Position numbers and translations under genes: made by a program. This document shows positions 1-10,551 of a stretch of 64,000 bases of DNA, piece by piece (position 1 is the first letter of the stretch; each line of letters opens with the position of its first letter). Under the pieces are notes generated by a model, which was not told where the DNA came from, did no database searches, and saw only the letters and a program-made list of their open reading frames with translations. This DNA comes from Psychromonas algarum (GTDB lineage Bacteria; Pseudomonadota; Gammaproteobacteria; Enterobacterales; Psychromonadaceae): the NCBI RefSeq assembly GCF_004376845.1, contig NZ_SNUW01000009.1, forward strand, positions 116,810 through 180,809. The letters are read 5' to 3'.

Positions 1-524
1 AATAACACTTCCTTTTCGCTTAATACTTCGAGTTTTGCTGGTAAGCAAGGATTTGCTTCGCTTTTTAATTGAATACCTTCAGAAAATTGTTTAATGAGAT
101 CGTCATTAATTGGCTCTTGCAGAGAAATTCGGTAACGTTTTTCACACTTTTTACGTGGACTCGTGACCTGATGTGACCATTGGCCATCATCTGTAATTAA
201 AATTAATCCTGTTGTATCTGCATCTAATCGACCTGCAATGAAGACATTTTGCTTTTTCTCTATGTCGATTAGGTTTAATAAGCTCGGCATTTGTTCATCA
301 ACATTTGAGCTGATATATCCTTGCGGTTTATTAAGCATAATGTAACGAAAGCCTCGAGTTGTTAGTACTTGGCCTTTCATTTCAATAACATCATCCGCAA
401 CTATTTTATAAGAGCCGCTGCGTAATACACCGTGCTGGTTGCTGATTGTTCCTCTGCGAATTGCACTTTTGGCTTCGCTGCGGCTTAATTCTGTTGATTC
501 ACAGATAAATTTATCAAGTCTCAT
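1..524 (-). CDS. rsuA: 16S rRNA pseudouridine(516) synthase RsuA, N-terminal part (cut by window edge)
   Basis: Isomerises a single uridine of 16S rRNA (U516 in E. coli) to pseudouridine during 30S assembly. Reading the minus strand from the ATG at 524-522 gives MRLDKFICESTELSRSEAKS, an S4-like RNA-binding domain, followed by the catalytic domain with the GRLDADTTGL motif that carries the family's catalytic Asp. The downstream motif SHQVTSPRKKCEKRY matches RsuA rather than RluB/E/F as I remember these families. About 174 codons are present; E. coli RsuA has 231, so the C-terminus lies left of position 1. The gene lies 16 nt downstream of tmcA on the same strand, so the two may be cotranscribed. 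Confidence 0.9.
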   Translation of the reverse strand, partial: MRLDKFICESTELSRSEAKSAIRRGTISNQHGVLRSGSYKIVADDVIEMKGQVLTTRGFRYIMLNKPQGYISSNVDEQMPSLLNLIDIEKKQNVFIAGRLDADTTGLILITDDGQWSHQVTSPRKKCEKRYRISLQEPINDDLIKQFSEGIQLKSEANPCLPAKLEVLSEKEVL

Positions 525-540
525 TATATTCTTCTTTAAG

Positions 541-2622
541 TTAAGTAGATGAAGGTTGAGCAAGTAACTCGCAGATACAGTTTTTTAAGAATGCGTGAGC
601 TTGTTTTTGTCCAGTAAAATTATGTTGTTGTACTATTTCTTGCCAGCTATGATTTTGAATTACTTTTTGTATTATACAATGTTGCTGTTTGCTACTAAGT
701 GCATCTAATGATCTTGTATATAATAATTCAATGAGTAAATATTCGATATTTTCATAACTTTGATTTGCTTCGGTATAAGCAATTAATGGTTGCTCTATCG
801 CAGGCGTTGATTGTTTACTTATTATTTGCGGCCATAAAAGCACAATTAATTCAGGATTTAAATATTTAAGTTGTCGGCTGAGTTGTATTTTAACCTGTTT
901 CTTAAAATCAGTCTGTATTTGATGGTGTAATTCTTTGCCTTGAAGACTTAAAGGTAAGTTCACCATGAATGAATGCTCACCACTACTTTTATCTTTACGT
1001 GTACCGATACGTAATATTTGTAATTGATGACGTAACCAAAATCGTAATAAATAATCACTACCAGCAAAACTAGCGCTTATATGGTCGAACTCTTTTGCTT
1101 TAGCCCAATTAATTATCCAGTCTAATAATTGGCTACCTAATAATTTTTTTTGTAATAATGGTTGTATAGCAATACGTTGAATTCGTGCATAAGATTGTGT
1201 TGCAGCCAGTTTGAAACCACTATGAAAGGTTAGTGATTGTGCAATTAGGTGTCCTTTGGGTCTGCGTTGGCCTTGGTAAATTTGCTGACTGATATCTTTA
1301 TCAAATCCACCTTCGTTATTAATTAATGCAATACCTAATATTTGATTATTTTGTTGAACGGCAATGATGCTTTGTTGTTGGTCATTTAATAAAGTAACTA
1401 AATCAGAAGGTTTAGTTTGATAATGTGCATTAACTAAAAGAGAGAATAGTTGATTTAATAATTTTGGTTGTTGTATTAAATCGGCTTTATTAATGATCTC
1501 GATAGTAGGGCTGTGAAGTTGATCTTCTATTGGTTTGAGCAGTGGAGTGATTTCCATTAAACATAAGCTAGAAAGAGTAAATTTCTCAACTGGATCATTT
1601 TCAGCCCATCGTATTGCTTGGTTTAAATGTAAGTTTCGATAGTTTGGTGCTATTTCCTTTAGCTGTTGCTGAAAGCGTAAAGCAAAACCTCGCCCAGATC
1701 CTTCGTAACCAAATTGTGTGGTTGCAAAAACAAGCCGTGAATAATGCTTTGTAAAAGCAACTAATTGTTTAATTGGAATAGCGGCAGCTTCATCAATAAT
1801 TAATAAGTCACAGGATGGCTTTTCTAAAGCAAGTGCATCAGGTGCGATAAATTCTAATTTTATGTGATTGTTTGGATCGTCTAATATTAATGCGGCATGT
1901 TTATATAAAGTAGAAACGGCTTGTTTACTAGGAGCGCAAATCAGTATTTTTGATAAGCCTCGATTAACTAATGTTGCTGCTGCTATGCCTAATGCTGCAG
2001 ACTTTCCTCTGCCCCGATTTGCTGTTAAGACTAAAGGACGACGTCGATGTCCCGTAACTGTTTGTATGATACTTTCAATGGCATATTGTTGTTCTATGAG
2101 ATGCAGGTTATTAACCCTAACTTTTGTTAAATCATTGGCTTGAGTTAGAAAAGAAGCTAAACCTTGTTCTTTTAATAATGGAAACTGATGCAAACTTAAT
2201 TGTTGAATTATATATTGGTAGAAATAATCTGTTGCATTGATTTCTTCTGGGAGAAGCAAAACAATGATTGCTCCTCCACATACGGATCCTTCTGCAGCGG
2301 CAAACATATTTGCATCAAAATTTTGTTGCATATTCAATATCAGTAATTGAGTGTCTTGACCTAATAAACTCTTATAGGGAGTAGAGGTTACATTAGTAGG
2401 ACTTTCACCACACCAGTTATAGTCAATGCTTTCATACTCAATTACTTCAATTGCTTGTTTAAAGCACCAAGATTGACTTCCTTGTAAACAATATAATTGT
2501 CTATGGTGAGTTTGTTGAGCTAAGCACTTAAGTTGTTGGTAAAACTGGGTCGCTGTTGACACAAGAGATCCTAAAGTAATATTAAAGAGTGATAGATCCT
2601 CAATGAGGATAAAATGTAGCAT
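541..2622 (-). CDS. tmcA: tRNA(Met) cytidine acetyltransferase TmcA
   Basis: Makes N4-acetylcytidine at the wobble position of elongator tRNA(Met), using acetyl-CoA and ATP. The 693-residue product (E. coli 671) has an N-terminal domain, then an RNA-helicase-like ATPase module with a Walker A (NRGRGKSAA, about residues 202-210) and Walker B (LLIIDEAAAIP, about 273-283), then a GNAT acetyltransferase domain (RIQRIAIQPLLQKKLLGSQLL) and a C-terminal tail. The start MLHFILIEDL is the only good one near the 5' end. It is divergent from the S10 operon and directly upstream of rsuA, another rRNA/tRNA modification gene. Codon use looks AT-rich like the neighbours. Confidence 0.93.
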   Translation of the reverse strand: MLHFILIEDLSLFNITLGSLVSTATQFYQQLKCLAQQTHHRQLYCLQGSQSWCFKQAIEVIEYESIDYNWCGESPTNVTSTPYKSLLGQDTQLLILNMQQNFDANMFAAAEGSVCGGAIIVLLLPEEINATDYFYQYIIQQLSLHQFPLLKEQGLASFLTQANDLTKVRVNNLHLIEQQYAIESIIQTVTGHRRRPLVLTANRGRGKSAALGIAAATLVNRGLSKILICAPSKQAVSTLYKHAALILDDPNNHIKLEFIAPDALALEKPSCDLLIIDEAAAIPIKQLVAFTKHYSRLVFATTQFGYEGSGRGFALRFQQQLKEIAPNYRNLHLNQAIRWAENDPVEKFTLSSLCLMEITPLLKPIEDQLHSPTIEIINKADLIQQPKLLNQLFSLLVNAHYQTKPSDLVTLLNDQQQSIIAVQQNNQILGIALINNEGGFDKDISQQIYQGQRRPKGHLIAQSLTFHSGFKLAATQSYARIQRIAIQPLLQKKLLGSQLLDWIINWAKAKEFDHISASFAGSDYLLRFWLRHQLQILRIGTRKDKSSGEHSFMVNLPLSLQGKELHHQIQTDFKKQVKIQLSRQLKYLNPELIVLLWPQIISKQSTPAIEQPLIAYTEANQSYENIEYLLIELLYTRSLDALSSKQQHCIIQKVIQNHSWQEIVQQHNFTGQKQAHAFLKNCICELLAQPSST

Positions 2623-2719
2623 AAAAATCTGTTGTAATACGAGTAAGATAGGGATCTTGCCTATAAATTAAGTCTGCAGATCCTTTTGAATGTTTTTTAA
2701 ACAAAACAACAATAAAAAC

Positions 2720-2747
2720 TTGCCTTAGCTAACAGATAATGTATTAT
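2720..2747 (+). promoter_or_regulatory. Sigma70-type promoter of the S10 operon
   Basis: TTGCCT at 2720-2725 and TATTAT at 2742-2747 are separated by 16 bp. The predicted start near 2753 gives a leader of about 175 nt before rpsJ, close to the length known for the E. coli S10 leader (172 nt). No other pair in the 2623-2928 gap is as good. Confidence 0.65.
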
Positions 2748-2752
2748 ACGCC

Positions 2753-3240
<488 letters not shown>

Positions 3241-3255
3241 AGAGGAGTTATCGTA

Positions 3256-3894
3256 ATGACAATCGGTCTAGTAGGTCGTAAAGTTGGTATGACTCGCATC
3301 TTCACTGAAGATGGTGTCTCTATCCCAGTTACAGTTCTAGAATGTTCACCAAACCGTGTTACTCAAGTTAAATCACTTGATACTGATGGCTACCAAGCTA
3401 TTCAAGTAACAGCAGGCTCTAAAAAAGCAAGCCGTGTAAACAAACCTGAAGCTGGTCACTTTGCGAAAGCAGGTGTTGAAGCAGGTCGTGGTTTATGGGA
3501 ATTCCGCCTTGGTCAAGACGAAGGTGCAGATATTCAAGTTGGTGCTGAGCTAAGCGTTGAGTTGTTCAACGAAATAAATAAAGTAGATGTTACTGGTCAA
3601 TCTAAAGGTAAAGGTTTCCAAGGTGCTGTTAAGCGTTGGAATTTCTCTATGCAAGATGCGACTCACGGTAACTCTATAAGCCACCGTGCTCCAGGTTCAA
3701 TTGGCCAATGTCAAACACCTGGACGCGTATTTAAAGGCAAGAAAATGGCTGGTCACATGGGTGCTGAGCGTGTTACGACTCAAAACCTTGAAGTTGTTCG
3801 CGTAGACATTGAACGCAACTTACTGCTCGTTAAAGGTGCAGTAGCTGGTGCGAAAAATGGCGACGTATTCATCAAACCTGCTGTTAAAGCATAG
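3256..3894 (+). CDS. rplC: 50S ribosomal protein L3
   Basis: L3 is an early-assembling 50S protein whose central extension reaches toward the peptidyl transferase centre. The 212-residue product (E. coli 209) begins [20 protein letters not shown] and holds the conserved loop [20 protein letters not shown] at about residues 148-167. This loop contains the Gln that PrmB methylates in E. coli. It lies 15 nt after rpsJ with a good GAGGAG ribosome site. Confidence 0.98.
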   Translation: MTIGLVGRKVGMTRIFTEDGVSIPVTVLECSPNRVTQVKSLDTDGYQAIQVTAGSKKASRVNKPEAGHFAKAGVEAGRGLWEFRLGQDEGADIQVGAELSVELFNEINKVDVTGQSKGKGFQGAVKRWNFSMQDATHGNSISHRAPGSIGQCQTPGRVFKGKKMAGHMGAERVTTQNLEVVRVDIERNLLLVKGAVAGAKNGDVFIKPAVKA

Positions 3895-3908
3895 CCGAGG
3901 AGTTAGTA

Positions 3909-4514
3909 ATGGAATTGGTATTGAAAGATGCACAAAGTGCTCTTGAAGTTTCTGACACTACCTTTGGACGTGAATACAACGAAGCCCTTGTACATCAGGT
4001 AGTCGTTGCATATGCAGCTGGTGCTCGTCAAGGTACTCGCGCTCAGAAAACCCGTAGTGAAGTTCGCGGTGGTGGTAAGAAGCCATGGCGTCAAAAGGGT
4101 ACTGGCCGCGCACGTGCAGGTACAATCCGAAGCCCTATTTGGGTAGGTGGTGGTGTAACTTTTGCAGCTCGTCCTCAGGACCATAGCCAGAAAGTTAACA
4201 AAAAAATGTATCGTGGTGCAGTGAGAAGTATTCTTTCTGAGTTAGTTCGTCAGGATCGTCTAATCGTTGTCGAGAAATTTACTGTTGAGGCTCCTAAAAC
4301 TAAAGAGCTTGCAGCTAAATTAAAAGACCTGGATCTTAAAGATGTTTTAATCATCACTGAAGAATTAGATGAAAATCTGTTCTTAGCAGCGCGCAACTTA
4401 TACAAAGTTGACGTTCGTGATGTGCAAGGTATTGACCCAGTTAGCCTAATCGCGTTTGATAAAGTTTTAGTAACTGCTGATGCAGTGAAAAAGATTGAGG
4501 AGAGCCTAGCATGA
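3909..4514 (+). CDS. rplD: 50S ribosomal protein L4
   Basis: L4 binds 23S rRNA domain I, and its long loop lines the exit tunnel. In E. coli it is also the repressor of its own operon, acting on the S10 leader. The product has 201 residues, exactly the E. coli length, and contains the basic loop [20 protein letters not shown] of about residues 49-68 seen in all bacterial L4. Its stop overlaps the rplW start (ATGA), so the two are translationally coupled. Confidence 0.98.
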   Translation: MELVLKDAQSALEVSDTTFGREYNEALVHQVVVAYAAGARQGTRAQKTRSEVRGGGKKPWRQKGTGRARAGTIRSPIWVGGGVTFAARPQDHSQKVNKKMYRGAVRSILSELVRQDRLIVVEKFTVEAPKTKELAAKLKDLDLKDVLIITEELDENLFLAARNLYKVDVRDVQGIDPVSLIAFDKVLVTADAVKKIEESLA

Positions 4515-4810
4515 TCAGTGAAGCACGTTTACTGCAAGTTATTCTAGCCCCGCATGTCTCTGAAAAGGGAACTTTATCTGCTGAAAACCATAACACTATG
4601 GTATTCAAAGTTGCAGGTACTGCGACTAAAGCAGAAGTCAAAGCGGCAGTTCAGAAGTTATTTGATGTTGAAGTTACTGGTGTTCGCACACTAAACGTGA
4701 AGGGTAAAACCAAGCGTACAGGTCAACGTATGGGTCGCCGTAGCGACTGGAAAAAAGCATACGTTACTCTGGCTGAAGGTGCAGATATTAGTTTCGATGG
4801 CGCTGAGTAG
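4511..4810 (+). CDS. rplW: 50S ribosomal protein L23
   Basis: L23 sits at the exit of the peptide tunnel and is the docking site for trigger factor and the signal recognition particle. The 99-residue product (E. coli 100) has the conserved segments APHVSEKGT near the N-terminus and [24 protein letters not shown] in the middle. The start ATG overlaps the last codon and stop of rplD by 4 nt. Confidence 0.98.
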   Translation: MISEARLLQVILAPHVSEKGTLSAENHNTMVFKVAGTATKAEVKAAVQKLFDVEVTGVRTLNVKGKTKRTGQRMGRRSDWKKAYVTLAEGADISFDGAE

Positions 4811-4821
4811 AGGAATTATTT

Positions 4822-5649
4822 ATGGCTATTGTAAAATGTAAGCCTACATCTCCAGGTCGTCGCCACTTAGTTAAAGTGGTAAACAACGATCTGCATAAAG
4901 GCAAGCCATACGCTCCACTTTTAGAGTCAAAATCTAAATCTGGTGGTCGTAATAATGGCGGTCGTATTACGGTTCGACATATCGGTGGTGGTCATAAACA
5001 ACACTATCGTTTAGTTGACTTTAAACGTAATAAAGATGGTATCCCAGCAAAAGTTGAGCGTTTGGAATATGATCCAAACCGTAGTGCAAACATTGCACTA
5101 GTACTTTATGCTGACGGTGAACGTCGTTACATCCTTGCCCCTAAAGGCTTGGTTGCTGGTGATGTGATCCAATCTGGTGAAGATGCACCGATCAAAGCAG
5201 GTAACTGCTTACCGATGCGTAACATCCCAGTAGGTACAACAGTACACGCTGTAGAAATGAAACCTGCTAAAGGTGCACAAATTGCACGTTCAGCTGGTGC
5301 ATACAGCCAAATTATAGCTCGTGATGGTGCTTACGTTACTCTACGTTTACGTAGTGGTGAAATGCGTAAAATCCCTGCTGAGTGTCGTGCAACAATCGGT
5401 GAAGTTGGTAATGCAGAACATATGCTACGTCAACTAGGTAAAGCTGGTGCTACGCGTTGGCGTGGTGTTCGTCCTACCGTCCGTGGTGTTGTAATGAACC
5501 CAGTAGATCACCCACATGGTGGTGGTGAAGGTAAAACAAGTGGTGGTCGTCACCCTGTTTCTCCTTGGGGTGTTCCAACTAAGGGTTACAAAACTCGTAA
5601 GAACAAGAAAACTGATCAGTATATTGTTCGTCGTCGCAATAAGAAATAA
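4822..5649 (+). CDS. rplB: 50S ribosomal protein L2
   Basis: L2 is a primary 23S rRNA binder needed for subunit association and peptidyl transferase activity. The 275-residue product (E. coli 273) starts [20 protein letters not shown]. It has an OB-fold part, then an SH3-like domain, and the universally conserved motif [10 protein letters not shown] at about residues 227-236, which includes the His long discussed for peptidyl transfer. The C-terminus is very basic ([18 protein letters not shown]). It lies 11 nt after rplW. Confidence 0.98.
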   Translation: MAIVKCKPTSPGRRHLVKVVNNDLHKGKPYAPLLESKSKSGGRNNGGRITVRHIGGGHKQHYRLVDFKRNKDGIPAKVERLEYDPNRSANIALVLYADGERRYILAPKGLVAGDVIQSGEDAPIKAGNCLPMRNIPVGTTVHAVEMKPAKGAQIARSAGAYSQIIARDGAYVTLRLRSGEMRKIPAECRATIGEVGNAEHMLRQLGKAGATRWRGVRPTVRGVVMNPVDHPHGGGEGKTSGGRHPVSPWGVPTKGYKTRKNKKTDQYIVRRRNKK

Positions 5650-5663
5650 GTAGAGGTATCGCC

Positions 5664-5939
5664 ATGCCACGTTCTCTCAAGAAGGGTCCTTTCATTGACC
5701 TACACTTGCTGAAGAAGGTAGAGAAAGCGGTTGACAGTAACGAGAAAAAGCCTATTAAGACTTGGTCTCGTCGCTCTATGATCATTCCTGATATGATTGG
5801 TCTAACTATCGCTGTCCATAACGGGCGTCAACACGTGCCAGTATTTGTAACTGATGAAATGATCGGTCACAAACTGGGTGAATTTGCACCAACTCGTACT
5901 TACCGTGGCCATGTCGCGGATAAGAAAGCGAAGAAATAG
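5664..5939 (+). CDS. rpsS: 30S ribosomal protein S19
   Basis: S19 lies in the 30S head beside S13, contacts A-site tRNA and takes part in the inter-subunit bridge. The product has 91 residues (E. coli 92), begins [20 protein letters not shown] and carries the signature [16 protein letters not shown] near the C-terminus. It lies 14 nt after rplB with an AGAGGT ribosome site. Confidence 0.98.
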   Translation: MPRSLKKGPFIDLHLLKKVEKAVDSNEKKPIKTWSRRSMIIPDMIGLTIAVHNGRQHVPVFVTDEMIGHKLGEFAPTRTYRGHVADKKAKK

Positions 5940-5947
5940 AGGTAATT

Positions 5948-6283
5948 ATGGAAGCTTTAGCTAAACATTTATACGCTCGTTCTTCAGCTCAGAAAGCGCG
6001 TTTGGTGGCAGATCAAGTACGTGGTCTTCCAGTAGAAAAAGCACTAGAACTTTTATCATACAGCCCTAAGAAAGCTGCTGTTTTGATTAAAAAAGTTGTA
6101 GATTCTGCAATTGCAAACGCCGAGCATAATGAAGGCGCTGATGTTGATGAGCTAGTTATCACAAAAATTTGTGTTGACGAAGGTCCAACAATGAAGCGTA
6201 TCATGCCGCGTGCGAAAGGCCGTGCCGATCGCATTATGAAGCGTTCTTGCCATATCACAGTAGTGGTATCAGACAGGGGTTAA
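5948..6283 (+). CDS. rplV: 50S ribosomal protein L22
   Basis: L22 has a globular part on the 50S surface and a long beta-hairpin that lines the exit tunnel, where macrolides and stalling peptides act. The 111-residue product (E. coli 110) has the hairpin tip region in [20 protein letters not shown] and the motif [18 protein letters not shown] at the C-terminus. It starts 8 nt after rpsS. Confidence 0.98.
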   Translation: MEALAKHLYARSSAQKARLVADQVRGLPVEKALELLSYSPKKAAVLIKKVVDSAIANAEHNEGADVDELVITKICVDEGPTMKRIMPRAKGRADRIMKRSCHITVVVSDRG

Positions 6284-6286
6284 ACA

Positions 6287-6976
6287 ATGGGACAGAAAGT
6301 TCATCCTAACGGTATTCGCCTAGGTATCACTAAAGCATTTAGCTCTACTTGGTATGCAGGCAAAAAAGATTTTGCAGATAACTTATACAGTGATTTTCAA
6401 ATCCGTAAATTCTTAACAGAGAAATTGAAAAATGCTTCTTTGTCTAAAATTACTATTGAACGTCCAGCGAAAAGCGTACGTGTGACTATTCACACAGCTC
6501 GTCCTGGTGTTGTAATTGGTAAAAAAGGCGAAGATGTTGAATTGCTACGCACAGCTATTGCTAAAATGGCCGGCGTTCCAGCTCAAATCAATATCTCAGA
6601 AGTTCGTAAACCTGAACTTGACGCAAAACTAGTAGCAGATTCAATCTCTTCTCAGTTAGAGCGTCGTGTTATGTTCCGTCGTGCTATGAAGCGTGCGGTA
6701 CAAAATGCTATGCGTCTAGGCGCTAAAGGTATCAAAGTTCAAGTTAGTGGTCGTCTTGGTGGTGCAGAAATCGCTCGTGACGAATGGTATCGTGAAGGTC
6801 GTGTACCTCTACATACTCTTCGTGCCGATATTGATTACTCAACATCAGAAGCATTGACTGTTTACGGTATCATTGGTGTTAAGGTTTGGATATTTAAAGG
6901 TGAGATTCTTGGTGGTTTACCACTTCAACAAGAAGAAGCGCCAGCTAAACCAAAACGCAAAGGTCGCGGTAAGTAG
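6287..6976 (+). CDS. rpsC: 30S ribosomal protein S3
   Basis: S3 forms the mRNA entry side of the 30S head and contributes to the ribosome's helicase activity. The 229-residue product (E. coli 233) begins [23 protein letters not shown] type II domain follows with the GxxG-type loop in [10 protein letters not shown] (about residues 64-73), and a C-terminal domain holds [19 protein letters not shown]. The acidic-basic tail after residue 212 is shorter than in E. coli. It lies 3 nt after rplV. Confidence 0.98.
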   Translation: MGQKVHPNGIRLGITKAFSSTWYAGKKDFADNLYSDFQIRKFLTEKLKNASLSKITIERPAKSVRVTIHTARPGVVIGKKGEDVELLRTAIAKMAGVPAQINISEVRKPELDAKLVADSISSQLERRVMFRRAMKRAVQNAMRLGAKGIKVQVSGRLGGAEIARDEWYREGRVPLHTLRADIDYSTSEALTVYGIIGVKVWIFKGEILGGLPLQQEEAPAKPKRKGRGK

Positions 6977-6988
6977 GAGTAAAATCTA

Positions 6989-7399
6989 ATGATGCAACCA
7001 AAACGTATGAAGTTCCGCAAAATGATGAAAGGCCGCAACCGTGGTCTTTCTAAAGGCGCGGAAGTAAGCTTTGGCGAATTTGGCTTAAAAGCAACTGGTC
7101 GTGGTCGAATTACTGCTCGTCAAATCGAAGCAGCACGTCGTGCAATGACTCGTCATGTTAAACGTCAAGGTAAAATCTGGATCCGTGTGTTCCCTGATAA
7201 ACCGATTACTAGCAAACCGTTAGAAGTGCGCCAAGGTAAAGGTAAAGGTAACGTGGAATATTGGGTTGCTCAAACTCAGCCAGGTAAAGTTCTTTATGAA
7301 ATGGAAGGTGTTCCAGAAGCATTGGCTCGTGAAGCATTTGCTCTTGCAGCAGCTAAATTGCCAGTGGCAACAACTTTCGTAACTCGTAAGGTGATGTAA
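6989..7399 (+). CDS. rplP: 50S ribosomal protein L16
   Basis: L16 helps to position A-site tRNA on the 50S subunit. The product has 136 residues, the E. coli length, and begins [20 protein letters not shown]. Two adjacent ATG codons are present; the first gives the family's exact N-terminus (MLQPKR in E. coli), so it is preferred. The motif around [19 protein letters not shown] is intact. The last base of the stop is the A of the rpmC ATG. Confidence 0.98.
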   Translation: MMQPKRMKFRKMMKGRNRGLSKGAEVSFGEFGLKATGRGRITARQIEAARRAMTRHVKRQGKIWIRVFPDKPITSKPLEVRQGKGKGNVEYWVAQTQPGKVLYEMEGVPEALAREAFALAAAKLPVATTFVTRKVM

Positions 7400-7590
7400 T
7401 GAAAGCTAACGAACTTAAAGAAAAAAGCGTTGAAGAGCTTAATGCTGAACTTCTAAACTTATTACGTGAGCAATTTAACTTACGTATGCAGTTAAACACA
7501 GGTCAGTTAGAAAAGCCGCACTCAATTAAACAAGTGCGTCGTGACATTGCCCGTGTTAAGACAGTATTAAATCAGAAGGCAGGTGCGTAA
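7399..7590 (+). CDS. rpmC: 50S ribosomal protein L29
   Basis: L29 is a small helical hairpin protein next to L23 at the tunnel exit. The 63-residue product is the same length as in E. coli, begins [20 protein letters not shown] and is almost all helix, with the typical [16 protein letters not shown] segment. It overlaps by 1 nt (TAATG) with both rplP and rpsQ, a sign of tight translational coupling. Confidence 0.98.
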   Translation: MKANELKEKSVEELNAELLNLLREQFNLRMQLNTGQLEKPHSIKQVRRDIARVKTVLNQKAGA

Positions 7591-7841
7591 TGAGCGAAAA
7601 GAATACTCGTACTCTTCAAGGTAAAGTAATCAGTGCAAAGATGGATAAATCTATCGTTGTTGCAGTTGAACGTAAAGTGAAGCACCCGTTATACGGTAAA
7701 TTCATGAAGCGTACTACTAAGCTACATGCACATGATGAAACAAACCAATGTAACGAAGGTGATATTGTACTAGTTAGTGAATGTCGTCCTTTATCTAAGA
7801 CTAAGTCTTGGACATTGGCACAAATCGTAACCAAAGCATAA
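7590..7841 (+). CDS. rpsQ: 30S ribosomal protein S17
   Basis: S17 is an OB-fold primary binder of the 16S rRNA 5' domain. The 83-residue product (E. coli 84) begins [20 protein letters not shown] and contains [15 protein letters not shown] and the family signature [11 protein letters not shown]. It is the last gene of the S10 operon; an intrinsic terminator follows at 7885-7915. Confidence 0.98.
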   Translation: MSEKNTRTLQGKVISAKMDKSIVVAVERKVKHPLYGKFMKRTTKLHAHDETNQCNEGDIVLVSECRPLSKTKSWTLAQIVTKA

Positions 7842-7884
7842 TTAACTGTTTTTACAGCTAATTTAATTTGATTACATAAGCGAA

Positions 7885-7915
7885 ACGGTACTCAATTTTT
7901 GAGTGCCGTTTTTTT
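7885..7915 (+). terminator. Intrinsic terminator of the S10 operon
   Basis: ACGGTACTCA (7885-7894), loop ATTTT, TGAGTGCCGT (7900-7909, one G.T pair), then a run of T to 7915. It lies 44 nt after the rpsQ stop and before the spc promoter. Confidence 0.85.
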
Positions 7916-7919
7916 AGAC

Positions 7920-7948
7920 TATCTTTCTAATAAAGTTGGTGGTATGAT
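7920..7948 (+). promoter_or_regulatory. Promoter of the spc operon
   Basis: A TATGAT -10 box at 7943-7948 is preceded by TGG at 7940-7942, which makes it an extended -10. The -35 region (TATCTT, 7920-7925, 17 bp spacing) is weak. The sequence after the -10 (GCCGC) is GC-rich, as expected for stringently controlled ribosomal promoters. The start codon of rplN is about 65 nt downstream of the predicted start site. Confidence 0.55.
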
Positions 7949-8017
7949 GCCGCTCCCTGAAAATATGGGAACACGACTCAATTAGAGAGTATCAATAGTA
8001 AATAGCGGAGCACTATA

Positions 8018-8386
8018 ATGATCCAAATGCAAAGTGTGCTAGATGTCGCCGACAATAGTGGCGCTCGACGCGTAATGTGTATTAAGGTCCTTGGTGGCTC
8101 GCATCGCCGTTATGCAGCAATCGGTGACATCATCAAAGTTTCTGTGAAGGAAGCAATTCCTCGCGGTAAAATTAAAAAAGGTGATGTTCATTCAGCTGTG
8201 GTAGTGCGTACCAGAAAAGGTGTACGTCGTCCCGATGGTTCTGTTATTCGTTTTGATCGCAACGCTGCGGTTATCTTGAATGCAAACAACCAGCCAGTCG
8301 GTACACGTATCTTTGGCCCTGTAACCCGTGAGCTACGAAATGAAAATTTCATGAAGATAGTTTCACTGGCGCCAGAAGTACTGTAA
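8018..8386 (+). CDS. rplN: 50S ribosomal protein L14
   Basis: L14 lies at the subunit interface and is the binding site of the silencing factor RsfS. The 122-residue product (E. coli 123) begins [20 protein letters not shown], with the signature [19 protein letters not shown]. It is the first gene of the spc operon (rplN-rplX-rplE-rpsN-rpsH-rplF-rplR-rpsE-rpmD-rplO-secY-rpmJ). Confidence 0.98.
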   Translation: MIQMQSVLDVADNSGARRVMCIKVLGGSHRRYAAIGDIIKVSVKEAIPRGKIKKGDVHSAVVVRTRKGVRRPDGSVIRFDRNAAVILNANNQPVGTRIFGPVTRELRNENFMKIVSLAPEVL

Positions 8387-8396
8387 GGAACCGAAA

Positions 8397-8711
8397 ATGG
8401 CAGCAAAAATAAAACGTGACGATGAAGTAATTGTTATTGCCGGTAAAGATAAAGGTAAAACTGGGAAAGTTTCTCAAGTTTTAGCTAACGGTAAAGTAAT
8501 TATTGACGGTGTAAATGTTCAAAAGAAACACCAAAAGCCAAACCCTCAAGCGGGTGTGACTGGCGGTATTATTGAACAAAATGCACCAATCGAAGTATCA
8601 AATGTTGCGATCTACAACTCGGCAACGAGTAAAGCAGATCGTGTTGGTTTTAGAATTGAAGACGGCAAAAAAGTTCGTTTCTTCAAGTCTAATAATGAAC
8701 TTGTGAAGTAA
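8397..8711 (+). CDS. rplX: 50S ribosomal protein L24
   Basis: L24 starts assembly of the 50S subunit by binding the 5' end of 23S rRNA. The product has 104 residues like E. coli. It has a KOW motif at the N-terminus ([20 protein letters not shown]) and the segment [20 protein letters not shown] in the middle. It begins 10 nt after rplN. Confidence 0.98.
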   Translation: MAAKIKRDDEVIVIAGKDKGKTGKVSQVLANGKVIIDGVNVQKKHQKPNPQAGVTGGIIEQNAPIEVSNVAIYNSATSKADRVGFRIEDGKKVRFFKSNNELVK

Positions 8712-8723
8712 CTGGAGTTTACG

Positions 8724-9263
8724 ATGGCGAAACTGCATGATTTCTATAAAGACAACGTGGTGTCTGATTTGCAAAAGCAATTCGACTATACGTCTGTCAT
8801 GCAAGTCCCTCGAATAGAGAAAATCACCCTTAATATGGGTGTTGGTGAAGCACTGGCTGATAAAAAAGTCCTAGAGCACGCTGCGTCAGATATGGCAGCA
8901 ATCTCTGGTCAAAAGCCAATGATCACTAAAGCACGCCGCTCTGTGGCAGGCTTCAAAATTCGTGAAGGCTACCCGATTGGTTGTAAAGTAACACTACGTG
9001 GAGAGCGTATGTGGGATTTCTTTGAGCGTTTGGTAACAATCGCTATCCCGCGTGTACGTGATTTCCGTGGCCTGAATGCTAAGTCATTCGATGGTCGTGG
9101 TAACTACTCTATGGGTGTTCGTGAGCAAATCATTTTCCCTGAAATCGATTACGATAAAGTTGATAAAGTACGTGGTTTAGATATCACAATTACTACTTCA
9201 GCTAAGTCTGACGAAGAAGCGCGCGCACTTTTGTCTGCGTTCAACTTCCCATTCCGTAAGTAA
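8724..9263 (+). CDS. rplE: 50S ribosomal protein L5
   Basis: L5 binds 5S rRNA with L18 and L25 and contacts P-site tRNA. The 179-residue product matches the E. coli length, begins [20 protein letters not shown] and holds the signature [18 protein letters not shown] and the loop [20 protein letters not shown]. In E. coli the S8 repressor binds the mRNA near the start of this gene; I did not verify that structure here. Confidence 0.98.
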   Translation: MAKLHDFYKDNVVSDLQKQFDYTSVMQVPRIEKITLNMGVGEALADKKVLEHAASDMAAISGQKPMITKARRSVAGFKIREGYPIGCKVTLRGERMWDFFERLVTIAIPRVRDFRGLNAKSFDGRGNYSMGVREQIIFPEIDYDKVDKVRGLDITITTSAKSDEEARALLSAFNFPFRK

Positions 9264-9274
9264 GGATAAAGAAA

Positions 9275-9580
9275 ATGGCTAAACAATCAATGAAAGCGCG
9301 TGAAGTAAAACGTGAGAAGCTAGTTGCAAAGTTCGCTGAAAAGCGCGCTGCATTAAAAGCAACTATCAACAATGTGAATACTTCTGACGAAGATCGTTGG
9401 AACGCAGTGTTAGAGCTTCAATCGCTACCTCGTGATTCAAGCTCAGTACGTCAACGTAACCGTTGTAACGTTACTGGTCGTCCACATGGTTATCTTCGTA
9501 AATTTGGCATGAGCCGTATTAAGGTTCGTGAGCATATGATGCGCGGAGAAATCCCTGGCCTGAAAAAAGCCAGCTGGTAA
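9275..9580 (+). CDS. rpsN: 30S ribosomal protein S14 (zinc-free form)
   Basis: S14 is a late-assembling protein of the 30S head. The 101-residue product is the long form without a zinc ribbon: it has a single cysteine, in [20 protein letters not shown], in place of the CxxC pairs of the short form. E. coli S14 is of the same type and length. It begins 11 nt after rplE. Confidence 0.98.
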   Translation: MAKQSMKAREVKREKLVAKFAEKRAALKATINNVNTSDEDRWNAVLELQSLPRDSSSVRQRNRCNVTGRPHGYLRKFGMSRIKVREHMMRGEIPGLKKASW

Positions 9581-9605
9581 TCAATTAATCACGGAGTAAA
9601 TAGTT

Positions 9606-9998
9606 ATGAGCATGCAAGATCCTATTTCGGATATGCTAACGCGTATTCGTAACGGTCAAGCAGCAAGCAAAGTATCTGTTAAGATGCCTTCTTCTAAGCA
9701 AAAAGTTGCAATTGCAGCTGTGCTTAAAGCAGAAGGTTACATTGCAGATTTCGCTGTTGCTGGTGACACAAAGCCTGAATTAGAAGTTACTTTAAAGTAC
9801 TTCGAAGGCAAAAAAGTAATCGATACTATCAAACGAGTAAGCCGTCCAGGTCTTCGTATCTATAAAGGTGCAAATGATCTTCCTAAGGTTATGGCTGGTT
9901 TAGGTATTGCGATTGTTTCAACTTCTCAAGGTGTAATGACTGACCGAGCTGCGCGTAATGCAAGCATCGGCGGTGAGATCATCTGTTACGTATCTTAA
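9606..9998 (+). CDS. rpsH: 30S ribosomal protein S8
   Basis: S8 binds helix 21 of 16S rRNA early in assembly and in E. coli represses translation of the spc operon by binding its mRNA at rplE. The 130-residue product is the same length as in E. coli, begins [20 protein letters not shown] and ends with the signature [20 protein letters not shown] plus IICYVS. Confidence 0.98.
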   Translation: MSMQDPISDMLTRIRNGQAASKVSVKMPSSKQKVAIAAVLKAEGYIADFAVAGDTKPELEVTLKYFEGKKVIDTIKRVSRPGLRIYKGANDLPKVMAGLGIAIVSTSQGVMTDRAARNASIGGEIICYVS

Positions 9999-10008
9999 GG
10001 AGTAATCT

Positions 10009-10542
10009 ATGTCTCGTATAGCAAAGGCACCGATTACTGTTCCTGCTGGCGTAGAAGTGAAAGTAAATGGTCAAGAGATCACTGTTAAAAGTGGTAAAAG
10101 CGAATTAGTTCGTACTCTTAATGATGCTGTTGTTGTTAACTTAGAAGATGGCGTATTATCTTTTGCACCTGTTGAAGGTGTATCTGGCGCATGGGCACAA
10201 GCAGGTACTGCACGTGCTAACGTTAATAACATGGTTGTAGGTGTAACTGAAGGCTTTAAGAAGACTCTTCTTCTTCAAGGTGTTGGTTACCGTGCACAAG
10301 TTAAAGGTCAAGATGTAAACCTAACATTAGGTTTCTCTCACCCTGTTGTATATGCATTACCTGAAGGCATTTCTGCTACGGCTCCTAGCCAAACAGAAAT
10401 CGTTATCGAAGGTTCTGATAAACAACAAGTAGGCCAAGTAGCTGCAGAGATTCGTGCATTCCGTCCACCAGAGCCTTACAAAGGCAAGGGTGTTCGTTAC
10501 GCTGATGAAAATGTGCGTCGTAAAGAAGCGAAGAAAAAGTAA
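10009..10542 (+). CDS. rplF: 50S ribosomal protein L6
   Basis: L6 lies near the factor-binding site of the 50S subunit. The 177-residue product, as in E. coli, has two repeats of the L6 fold and the signature [20 protein letters not shown] near the C-terminus. It is 10 nt downstream of rpsH with an AAGGAG ribosome site. Confidence 0.98.
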   Translation: MSRIAKAPITVPAGVEVKVNGQEITVKSGKSELVRTLNDAVVVNLEDGVLSFAPVEGVSGAWAQAGTARANVNNMVVGVTEGFKKTLLLQGVGYRAQVKGQDVNLTLGFSHPVVYALPEGISATAPSQTEIVIEGSDKQQVGQVAAEIRAFRPPEPYKGKGVRYADENVRRKEAKKK

Positions 10543-10551
10543 GGTAAGACT

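Noticed and set aside
3903..4184. Threonine-rich minus-strand frame opposite rplD
   Set aside because: Antisense of a highly expressed gene with strong codon bias; such frames are a by-product of codon use. The same applies to the other antisense frames in the ribosomal operons.
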